From NCBI RefSeq assembly GCF_051401765.1, contig NW_027480464.1, positions 2,356,001 to 2,420,000 of the forward strand: a DNA stretch of 64,000 nucleotides, read 5' to 3'. Of the stretch, positions 54,030 to 64,000 are shown in pieces; positions within the stretch are counted from its first letter, which is position 1, and each line of letters opens with the position of its first letter. The notes under the pieces were generated by a model that was not told the DNA's origin, ran no database searches, and was given only the letters and a program-made list of their open reading frames with translations. A program made the position numbers and the translations under genes. Source of the stretch: Calliopsis andreniformis (Eukaryota; Arthropoda; Insecta; Hymenoptera; Andrenidae).

Positions 54030-54479
54030 ATTCCTCAATCCTCAATCGTCAATCCTCAATACTCAATCTTCAATCCTCAATCCTCAATCCTTAATCCACA
54101 ATCTTCAATCCTCAATACTGAATCTTCAATCCTCAATCCTCAATCCTCAATCCTCAATCCTCAATCCTCATTCTTCAACCCTCAACACCCAATCCTCAAT
54201 CTTCAATCCTCAATGTTCAATCCGCAATACCCAATCCTCAATCTTCAATCCTCAATCCTCTGTCCTCAATTCTCAATCCTCAATCCTCAATCCTCAATCC
54301 TCAGAACTCAAACATCAATACTCAACCCTCAGTCCTCGTCCTCAATCCACAACCCTCAATCCTCAACACCCAATCCTCAATCTTCAATCCTCAATCCTCA
54401 GTCCTCAATTCTCGATCCTCAATAATCAATCCACAGTCCTCAATGTTCAATCCTCAATTCTCAATCCTCAATGCTCAAT

Positions 54480-55448
54480 ACTCAATCGTCAATCCTCAGT
54501 CCTCAAACCCCAATCCTCAATCTTCAATCTTCAATCCTCAATTCTCAATCCTCAATCCTTAATCGTCAATCCTCAATACTCAATCTTCAATCCTCAATCC
54601 TCAATCCTCAATCCTCAATCCTCAATCCTCAATCCTCAATCTTCAATCTTCAATACTCAAACTGCAATCCTCAATCCTCAGTCCTCACTCCTCAATTCTC
54701 ATTCTTCAATCCTCAATACCGGATCCTCAATCTTCAATCCTCAATCCTCAATCCTCAATTCTCAATCCTCAATCCTCAATCCTCAGACTTCAAACACAAA
54801 TACTCAACCCTCAGTCCTCGTCCTCAATCCACAACTCTCAATCCTCAATCCTCAGTCCTCAGTCCTCAAACCTCAATCCTCAACCCTCAGCCCTCATCCT
54901 CAATTCTCAATCCTCAATCTTCAATCCTCAATCCTCAATCATCAATACTCAATCTTCAATCCTCAATCCTCAGTCCTCAAACCTCAATTCTGAATCCTCA
55001 ATCCTGAGTCCTCAATCTTCAGCCCTCAGTCCTCAACAATCAGTAGTCAATCCTCAATCCTCAATAGAATATCCTCAATTCACAGGTTTCAATACTCAGT
55101 ACTCAACCTGCAATCTTCAAATCTCTAACCACAAACATCAATTCTCATCACTCAGCCCTCAACGCTCAGTCCCCAATCCTCAATCTTCAATCCCCAATCC
55201 TCAATACTCAATCCTCAATCCTCAGTCCTCAAACCTCAATCCTGAATCCTCAACCCTGAATCCTCAATCTCCAGCCCTCTGTCCTCAACAATCAGTTGTC
55301 AATCCTCAATCCTCTATAGAATATCATCAATTCACAGTTTTCATTACTCAATACTCAATCTGCAATCTTCAAATCTCTATCCACAAACATCAATTCTCAT
55401 CACTCAACCCTCAACACTCAGTCCCCAGTCCTCAATATTCAATCCTGA
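54480..55448. repeat. Domain-2 block I1 (about 970 bp)
   Basis: This is collinear with 57,962-58,930 at a constant 3,482-bp offset: ACCGGATCC at about 54,718 and 58,200, CAGTAGTC at 55,041 and 58,523, and CAACAATCAG at 55,286 and 58,768. A few substitutions distinguish the copies, for example AATCGTCAATCC against AATCTTCAATCC near 54,552. It holds two CAACAATCAGT boxes. Confidence 0.82.
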
Positions 55449-57961
55449 ATCCTCAATCCTCAATCCACAATCCTCAACGTTCAATCCTCAATACTCAATC
55501 TTCAATGCTCATTCCTCAATCCTCAATCCACAATCCTCAATCCTTAATCCACAATCTTCAATCCTCAATTCTGAATCTTCAATCCTCAATCCTCAATCCT
55601 CAATCCTCAATCCTCATTCTTCAACCCTCAACACCCAATCCTCAATCTTCAATCCTCAATGTTCAATCCGCCATACCCAATCCTCAATCTTCAATCCTCA
55701 ACCCTCAATCCTCAATCCTCAATCCTCAATCCTCAATCTTCAATCCCCAATACTCAATCTTCAATCCTCAATCCTCAATCCTCAATCCTCACTCCACATT
55801 CTTCAATCCTCAACACCCAATCCTCAATCTTCAATCCTCAATCCTCAATCCTCAATTCCCATTCCTCAATCCTCAATCCTCAATCCTCAGACCTCAAACA
55901 TCAATACTCAACCCTCAGTCCTCGTCCTCAATCCACAACCCTCAATCCTCAACACCCAATTCTCAATCTTCAATCCTCAATCCTCAGTCCTCAATTCTCG
56001 GTCCTCAATACTCAATCCACAGTCCTCAATGTTCAATCCTCAATACCCAAACCTCAATCTTCAATCCTCAATCCTCAATCCTCAATCCTCAATCCTCAAT
56101 CCTCAATACTCAATCCTCAGTCCTCAAACCTCAATCCTGAATCCTCAAACCTGAATCCTCAGTCTTCAGACCTCAGTCCTCAACAATCAGTTGTCAGTCC
56201 TCAATCCTCAATAGAATATCCTCAATTCACAGGTTTCAATACTCAATACTCAACCTGAAATCTTCAAATCTCTATCCACAATCATCAATTCTCATCACTC
56301 AACCCTCAACACTCAGTCCCCAATCCTCAATCTTCAATCGTCTATCCTCAATCCTCAACCCTCGATCGCCAATCTCCAATTCTGAATACTCAATCTTGAA
56401 TCCTCAATCCTCAATCCCCAATCCTCAATCCTCAATCCTCATTCTTCAATCCTCAATACCCAATCCTCAATCTTCAATCCTCAATACTCAATCCTCAATC
56501 CTCAACCCTCAATCTTCAATCCTCAATACTCAATCTTCAATAATCAATCCTCAATCCTCAATCATCAATCCTCAATCCTGAATCCTCAACCTTCAATCCT
56601 CAATCCACAACCCACAATCCTCAATCCTCAATCTTCAATCATTAATATTCAATCTTCAATCTTCAATCCTCAATCCTCAATACTCAACCCTCAATCCTCA
56701 ACGTTCAATCCTCATTACCCAATCCTCAGTCTTCCATCCTCAATCCTCAATACTCAATCCTCAATCCTCAATACTCAGTCCTCAATCCTCAATCTTCAAT
56801 CCTCAATACTCAATCTTCAATCCTCAATCCTCAATCCTTAATCCACAATCTTCAATCCTCAATACTGAATCTTCAATCCTCAATCCTCAATCCTCAATCC
56901 TCAATCCTCAATCCTCATTCTTCAACACTCAATACCCAATCCTCAATCTTCAACCCTCAATCCTCAATCCTCAATTCTCGACACTCAATTCTCAGTCCCA
57001 GACCTCAAACCTCAATCCTCAAACCTCAGCCCTCATCCTCAATCCTCAACCCTCAATCCTCAATCCTCAATCCTCAATCCTCAATCCTCATTCTTCAATC
57101 CTCAATCTTCAATGCTCAATCTTCAATCCTCAATCCTCAATTCTCAATCCTCAATCCTCAATCCTCAATCCTCAATCCTCAATCCTCAATCCTCAATCCT
57201 CAATACCCTCAATCCTCAATCTTCAATCCTCAATACTCAAACTGCAATCGTCAATCCTCAGTCCTCACTCCTCAATCCTCATTCTTCAATCCTCAATACC
57301 GAATCCACAATCTTCAATCCTCAATCCTCATTCCTCAATCCTCAATCCTCAGACATCAAACACCAATACTCAACCCTCAGTCCTTGTCCTCAATCCACAA
57401 CACTCAATCCTCAATCCTCAATCTTCAATCATTAATATTCAATCTTCAATCTTCAATCCTCAATCCTCAATCCTCAACCCTCAATCCTCAACGTTCAATC
57501 CTCATTACCCAATCCTCAGTCTTCCATCCTCAATCCTCAATACTCAATCCTCAATCCTCAATACTCATTCCTCAATCCTCAATCGTCAATCCTCAATACT
57601 CAATCTTCAATCCTCAATCCTCAATCCTTAATCCACAATCTTCAATCCTCAGTACTGAATCTTCAATCCTCAATCCTCAATCCTCAATCCTCAATCCTCA
57701 ATCCTCATTCTTCAACCCTCAACACCCAATCCTCAATCTTCAATCCTCAATGTTCAATCCGCAATACCCAATCCTCAATCTTCAATCCTCAAACCTCAAT
57801 CCTCAATCCTCAATCCTCAATCTTCAATCCTCAATACTCAATCTTCAATCCTCAATCCTCAATCCTCAATCCTCACACCACATTCTTCAATCCTCAACAC
57901 CCAATCCTCAATCTTCAATCCTCAATCCTCTGTCCTCAATTCTCAATCCTCAATCCTCAAT

Positions 57962-58930
57962 CCTCAATCGTCAATCCTCAGTCCTCAAACCCCAATCCTC
58001 AATCTTCAATCTTCAATCCTCAATTCTCAATCCTCAATCCTTAATCTTCAATCCTCAATACTCAATATTCAATCCTCAATCCTCAATCCTCAATCCTCAA
58101 TCCTCAATCCTCAATACTCAATCTTCAATCCTCAATACTCAAACTGCAATCCTCAATCCTCAGTCCTCACTCCTCAATTCTCATTCTTCAATCCTCAATA
58201 CCGGATCCTCAATCTTCAATCCTCAATCCTCAATCCTCAATTCTCAATCCTCAATCCTCAATCCTCAGACTTCAAATACAAATACTCAACCCTCAGTCCT
58301 CGTCCTCAATCCACAACTCTCAATCCTCAATCCTCAGTCCTCAGTCCTCAAACCTCAATCCTCAACCCTCAGCCCTCATCCTCAATTCTCAATCCTCAAT
58401 CTTCAATCCTCAATCCTCAATCATCAATAGTCAATCTTCAATCCTCAATCCTCAGTCCTCAAACCTCAATTCTGAATCCTCAATCCTGAGTCCTCAATCT
58501 TCAGCCCTCAGTCCTCAACAATCAGTAGTCAATCCTCAATCCTCAATAGAATATCCTCAATTCACAGGTTTCAATACTCAATACTCAACCTGCAATCTTC
58601 AAATCTCTATCCTCAAACATCAATTCTCATCACTCAGCCCTCAACGCTCAGTCCCCAATCCTCAATCTTCAATCCCCAATCCTCAATACTCAATCCTCAA
58701 TCCTCAGTCCTCAAACCTCAATCCTGAATCCTCAACCCTGAATCCTCAATCTCCAGCCCTCTGTCCTCAACAATCAGTTGTCAATCCTCAATCCTCAATA
58801 GCATATCCTCAATTCGCAGGTTTCAATGCTCAATACTCAACCTGCAATCTTCAAATCTGTACCCACAAACATCAATTCTCATCACTGAACCCTCAACACT
58901 CAGTCCCCAATCCTCAATATTCAATCCTCA
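57962..58930. repeat. Domain-2 block I2 (about 970 bp)
   Basis: This is the paralog of 54,480-55,448. The copies diverge at about 58,930, where I1 continues ATCCTGAATCC and I2 continues ATCCTCAATCCCC. It also carries a GCATATCC variant near 58,801 in place of GAATATCC. Confidence 0.82.
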
Positions 58931-59746
58931 ATCCCCAATCCTCAATCCTCAATCCTCAATCTCCAATCCTTAATCTTCAATCCTCAATACTCAATCTTCA
59001 ATCCTCAATCCTCAATCCTCAATCCTCAATCCTCAATCCTCAATCCCCAATCCTCAATCCTCAATCCTTAATCTTCAATCCTCAATACTCAATCTTCAAT
59101 CCTCAATCCTCAATCCTCAATCCTCAATCCTCAATCCTCAATCCTCAATCTTCAATCCTCAATACTCAAACTGCAATCCTCAATCCTCAGTCCTCACTCC
59201 TCAATTCTCATTCTTCAATCCTCAATACCGGATCCTCAATCTTCAATCCTCAATCCTCAATCCTCAATTCTCAATCCCCAATCCTCAATCCTCAGAACTC
59301 AAACATCAATACTCAACCCTCAGTCCTCGTCCTCAATCCACAACCCTCAATCCTCAACACCCAATCCTCAATCTTCAATCCTCAATCCTCAGTCCTCAAT
59401 TCTCGATCCTCAATAATCAATCCACAGTCCTCAATGTTTAATCCTCAATACCCAAACCTCAATCTTCAATCCTCAATCCTCAATCCTCAATCCTCAATCC
59501 TCAATCCTCAATCCTCAATCCTCAGTCCTCAAACCTCAATCCTGAATCCTCAAACCTGAATCCTCTGTCTTCAGACCTCAGTCCTCAACAATCAGTTGTC
59601 AATCCTCAATCCTCAATAGAATATCCTCAATTCACAGGTTTCAATACTCAATACTCAACCTGAAAACTTCAAATCTCTATCCACAATCATCAATTCTCAT
59701 CACTCAACCCTCAACCCTCAGTCCCCAGTCCTCAATCTTCAATCCT

Positions 59747-60026
59747 CTATCCTCAATCCTCAACCCTCAATCGCCAATCTCCAATCCTGAATACTCAATC
59801 TTCAATCCTCAATCCTCAATCCCCAATCCTCAATCCTCAATCCTCATTCTTCAATCCTCAATACCCAATCCTCAATCTTCAATCCACTATCCTCAATCCT
59901 CAACCCTCAATCGCCAATCTCCAATCCTGAATACTCAATCTTCAATCCTCAGTCCTCAATCCCCAATCCTCAATCCTCAATCCTCATTCTTCAATCCTCA
60001 ATACCCAATCCTCAATCTTCAATCCT
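59747..60026. repeat. 140-bp tandem duplication (20 heptamers)
   Basis: The segment that starts CTATCCTCAATCC at 59,747 and runs through the ATCGCCAATCTCC and ATCCTGAATACTC variants is repeated from 59,887, exactly 140 bp later. Looser copies lie near 56,340 and 61,515. An exact multiple of seven suggests slippage or unequal exchange in register. Confidence 0.8.
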
Positions 60027-63000
60027 CAATCCTCAATCCTCAATTCTCGACCCTCAATTCTCAGTCCTCAGACCTCAAACATCAATCCTCAAACCTCAGC
60101 ACTCATCCTCAATCCTAAATCCTCAATCCTCAATCCTCAATCCTCAATCCTCAATCCTCATTCCTCAATCCTCAATCTTCAATGCTCAATCTTCAATCCT
60201 CAATCCTCAATTCTCAATCCTCAATCCTCAATCCTCAATCCTCAGTCCTCAAACCTCAATCCTGAATCCCCGATACTGAATCCTCAATCTTCAGCCCTCA
60301 GTCCTCTACAATCAGTTGTCAATCCTCAATCCTCAATAGAATAGCATTAGTTCACAGTTTTCATTACTCAATACTCAATCTGCAATCTTCAAATCTCTAT
60401 CCACAAACATCAATTCTCATCACTCAACCCTCAACACTCAGTCCCCAATCGTCAATACTCAATCCTCAGTCCTCAATCCTCAATCCACAATCCTCAACGT
60501 TCAATCCTCAATACTCAATCTTCAATGATCATTCCTCAATCCTCAATCCTCAATTCTCAATCCTCGATCGTCAATCTTCAATCCTCAATACTCAATCTTC
60601 AATCCTCAATCCTCAATGTTCAACCATCAATACCCAATCCTCAGTCTTCAATCCTCAATCCTCAATCCTCAATGCTCAATACTCAATCGTCAATCCTCAG
60701 TCCTCAATCCCCAATCCTCAATCTTCAATCCTCAATCCTCAATCCTCAATCCTCAATCCTCAATCTTCAATCCTCAATACTCAATCTTCAATACTCAATC
60801 CTCAATCCTCAATCCTCAATCCTCAATCCTCAATCCTCAATCTTCAATCCTCAATACTCAAACTGCAATCCTCAATCCTCAGTCTTCACTCCTCAATTCT
60901 CATTCTTCAATCCTCAATACCGGATCCTCAATCTTCAATCCTCAATCCACAATCCTCAATTCTCAATTCTCAATCCACAATCCTCAATCCTCAGACTTCA
61001 AACACCAATACTCAACCCTGAGTCCTCGTCCTCAATCCGCAACCCTCAATCCTCAATCCTCAATCTTCAATCATCAATATTCAATCTTCAATCCTCAATC
61101 CTCAATCCTCAATCCTCAATACTCAATCCACAATCCTCAATTCTCAATCGTCAATGCTCAATACTCAATCGTCAATCCTCAATCCCCAATCCTCAATCTT
61201 CAATCCTCAATCATCAATCCCCAATCCTCAATCCTCAATCTTCAATCCTCATTACTCAATCTTCAATCCTCAGTCCTCAATCCACAATCCTCAATCCTCA
61301 GTCCTCAAACCTCAATCCTGAATTCTCAACCCTGAATCCTCAATCTTCAGCCCTCAGTCCTCAACAATCAGTTGTCAATTCTCAATCCTCAATAGAATAT
61401 CCTCAATTCACAGGTTTCAATGCTCAATACTCAACCTGAAATCTTCAAATCTCTATCCACAATCACCAATTCTCATCACTCAACCCTCAACACTCAGTCC
61501 CCAATCCTCAATCTTCAATCCTCTATCCTTAATCCTCAACCCTCAATGGCCAATCTCCAATCCTGAATACTCAATCTTCAATCCTCAATCCTCAATCCCC
61601 AATCCTCAATCCTCAATCCTCATTCTTCAATCCTCAATACCCAATCCTCAATCTTCAATCCTCAATCCTCAATCCTCAATTCTCGACCCTCAATTCTCAG
61701 TCCTCGGACCTCAAACCTCAATCCTCAAACCTCAGCCGTCATCCTCAATCCTAAATCCTCAATCCTCAATCCTCAATCTTCAACCCTCAATACTCAATCT
61801 TCAATCCTCAATCCTCAGTCCACAATCTGCAATCCTCAATGCACAATCCTCAATCCTCAATCCTCAGTCCTCAATCCTCAATCCTCAATCCTCAAACCTC
61901 AATCCTCAACCGTCAGTCCTCGTCCTCAAACCTCAACCCCCAATCCTCAATCCTCAATCTTCAATCATCAATACTCTATCTTCAATCCTCAATCCGCAAT
62001 CCTCAATCCTCAATCCTCAGTCCTTAATCCTCAATCTTCAATCCTCAATAATTAATCTCCAATCCTAGATCCTCAATCCCCAATCTTCAATCCTTAATCA
62101 TGTATAACCAATCCTCAATCCCGAGTCCTCAATCTTCAATCCACAATGCTCAATCCTCAATCCTCAATCCTCAGTCCTGAATCCTCAATCCTCAATCCTC
62201 AAACCTCAATCCTCAACCGTCAGTCCTCGTCCTCAATCCTCAACCCTCAATCCTCAATCCTCAATCTTCAATCCTCAATACTCAACATTCAATCCTCAAT
62301 CCTCAATCCTCAATCCTCAATCTTCAATCCTCAATCCTCAATCCTCAATCCTCAATCCACATTCTTCAATCCTCAATACCCGACCCTCAATCTACAATAC
62401 TCAATCCTCAATCCTCAATTCTCAATCCTCAATCCTCAGTCCTCAGTCCTCAAACCTCAAACCTCAATCCTCAACCCTCAGCCCTCATCCTCAATCCTCA
62501 ATCCTCAATCCTCAATCCTCAATCTTCAATCCTCAATACTCAATCTTCAATAATCAATCCTCAATCCTCAATCCTCAATCCTCAATCCTCAATCCTCAAT
62601 CTTCAATCCTCAATACTCAAACTGCAATCCTCAATCCTCAGTCCTCACTCCTCAATCCTCATTCTTCAATCCTCAATACCGAATCCTCAATCTTCAATCC
62701 TCAATCCTCAATCCTCAATCCTCAATCCTCAGACTTCAAACACCAATACTCAACCCGCACTCCTCGTCCTCAATCCACAACCCTCAATCCTCAATCCTCA
62801 ATCTTCAATCATTAATATTCAATCTTCAATCTTCAATCCTCAATCCTCAATCCTCAACCCTCAATCCTCAACGTTCAATCCTCATTACCCAATCCTCAGT
62901 CTTCCACCCTCAATCCTCAATACTCAATCCTCAATCCTCAATACTCAGTCCTCAATCCTCAATCTTCAATCCTCAATACTCAATCTTCAATCCTCAATCC

Positions 63001-63279
63001 TCAATCCTTAATCAACAATCTTCAATCCTCAATACTGAATCTTCAATCCTCAATCCTCAATCCTCAATCCTCAATCCTCATTCTTCAATCCTCAATACCC
63101 AATCCTCAATCTTCAATCCTCAATCCTCAATTCTCGACCCTCAATTCTCAGTCCTCAGACCTCAAACATCAATCCTCAAACTTCAGCCCTCATCCTCAAT
63201 CCTCAATCCTCAATCCTCAATCCTCAATCCTCAATCCTCAATCCTCATTCCTCAATCCTCAATCTTCAATGCTCAATCT

Positions 63280-63470
63280 TCAATCCTCAATACCGAATCC
63301 TCAATCTTCAATCCTCAATCCACAATCCTCAATTCTCAATCCACAATTCTCAATCCTCAGTCCTCACTCCTCAATTCTCATTCTTCAATCCTCAATACCG
63401 AATCCTCAATCTTCAATCCTCAATCCACAATCCTCAATTCTCAATCCACAATTCTCAATCCTCAGACTTC
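63280..63470. repeat. 105-bp tandem duplication (15 heptamers)
   Basis: TACCGAATCC at 63,291 recurs at 63,396. The intervening ATCCACAATCC and CAATTCTCAATCC variants are repeated in the same order. It is a small in-register copy of domain-2 material. Confidence 0.7.
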
Positions 63471-64000
63471 AAACACCAATACTCAACCCTCAGTCTTCGT
63501 CCTCAATCCACAACCCTCAATCCTCAATCCTCAATCTTCAATCATTAATATTCAACCTTCAATCTTCAAACCTCAACGTTCAATCCTCAATACCCAATCC
63601 TCAGTCCTCCATTCTCAATCCTCAATACTCAATCCTCAATCCTCAATACTCAGTCCTCAATCCTCAATCTTCAATCCTCAGTCCTCAAACATCAATCCTG
63701 AATCCTCAATACTGAATCCTCAATCTTCAGCCCTCAGTCCTCTACAATCAGTTGTCAATCCTCAATCCTCAATCGTCAATCTTCAAACCTCAATCCTCAA
63801 TCCTCAATCCTCAATCCACATTTTTCAATGCTCAATAACCGATCCTCAATCTACAATACTCAATCCTCAATCCCCAATTCTCAATCCTCAATCCTCAGTC
63901 CTCAGTCCTCAAACCTCAAACCTTAATCCTCAACCCTCAGCCCTCATCCTCAATCCTCAATCCTCAATCCTCAATCCTCAATCCTCAATCTTCAATCCTC

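Larger units (their letters stand above)
55034..63760 (+). repeat. Domain-2 marker CAACAATCAGTTGTC...TAGAATATCC (9 copies)
   Basis: This composite word of about 150 bp deviates more from the heptamer than anything else in domain 2. It runs CAACAATCAGTTGTC, ATAGAATATCC, CACAGGTTTCAATAC, CAAATCTCTATCC, CATCAATTCTCATCAC. Copies begin near 55034, 55286, 56181, 58516, 58768, 59586, 60306, 61362 and 63742; the last lacks the TAGAATAT part. The opening motif has a 4-bp inverted repeat (ACAA, TCAG, TTGT), broken in two copies that read CAGTAGTC. Spacing is irregular, from about 250 to 2,400 bp. Confidence 0.8.
54030..64000. repeat. Heptamer satellite, domain 2 subfamily
   Basis: The heptamer is the same but the marker set differs. 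Domain-1 words such as CAGTCGTCAATCC, CAGGCATCAATAC and the CG-bearing box are absent or nearly so. New ones appear: AATACCGGATCC, CCTCAACGTTCAATCC, CTCAACAATCAGTTGTC followed by ATAGAATATCCTC and CACAGGTTTCAATAC, and CATCAATTCTCATCAC. The domain runs to the end of the window. A short irregularity, CATGTATAACC, lies at about 62,099. No unique sequence longer than a few dozen bases is seen. Confidence 0.88.

Noticed and set aside
1..64000. CRISPR array
   Set aside because: The units are contiguous heptamers with no regular unique spacers, no 25-40 bp direct repeat and no cas gene.
1..64000. Telomeric repeat tract
   Set aside because: The G-rich strand unit GGATTGA is not TTAGG, TTAGGG or TTTAGGG, and variant units are far too frequent for a telomerase-made tract. 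Subtelomeric location remains possible but is not shown.
1..64000. Bacterial or phage origin
   Set aside because: There are no genes, ribosome-binding sites or operon structure over 64 kb. A simple-repeat array of this length with a foldback transposon is characteristic of eukaryotic heterochromatin.
1..64000. Secreted or structural repeat protein (silk-, antifreeze- or adhesin-like) encoded by the heptads
   Set aside because: There is no codon-position bias, and the frame changes freely between blocks because many duplication lengths are not multiples of three. The peptide is the same in all frames, as expected from untranslated DNA.

Overview
The window is essentially one very long heptanucleotide satellite array. 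The + strand is built from the unit TCAATCC (GGATTGA on the - strand) and point variants of it such as TCAATCT, TCAATAC, TCAAACC, TCAGTCC, TCAACCC and TCATTCC. About 62.9 of 64 kb is this repeat. I find no protein-coding gene, tRNA, rRNA or CRISPR array. Everything visible points to eukaryotic heterochromatin-type DNA (pericentromeric, subtelomeric or interstitial). The host cannot be named from the sequence. Short simple satellites and long foldback DNA transposons fit an animal, perhaps an arthropod, but that is a weak inference.

Layout: 1-17,955 and 19,044-about 54,030 form satellite domain 1, and about 54,030-64,000 forms domain 2, which has a different set of marker variants. Variant heptamers are not scattered at random. 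They occur in fixed-order words and in higher-order blocks that have been duplicated. The clearest case is a 6,825-bp direct tandem duplication (1,830-8,654 and 8,655-15,479), each copy holding an internal duplication with 2,649-bp offset. Other block pairs lie at 14,895-20,165 / 22,305-27,165, 28,430-30,550 / 47,050-49,140, 30,660-35,520 / 39,830-44,660, 48,440-49,569 / 52,900-54,029 and 54,480-55,448 / 57,962-58,930.

The only non-satellite DNA is a 1,082-bp foldback element at 17,959-19,040. It has two arms of about 500 bp, about 95% complementary by eye, around a 68-nt GC-rich loop. Its ends read CACTG...CAGTG and it is flanked by a 3-bp TAA duplication. The duplicated block near 26.04 kb keeps the same site without the element. 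That proves an insertion and suggests that it came after the block duplication.

Long open reading frames on the + strand are a by-product of the heptamer. Seven is not a multiple of three, so all three + frames read the same stop-free heptapeptide ILNPQSS every 21 nt, while all three - frames meet TGA every 21 nt. None is annotated as a gene. The window holds no operon or pathway. Its interest lies in the structure of the array and in the foldback insertion, which could act as a hairpin-RNA source if transcribed.
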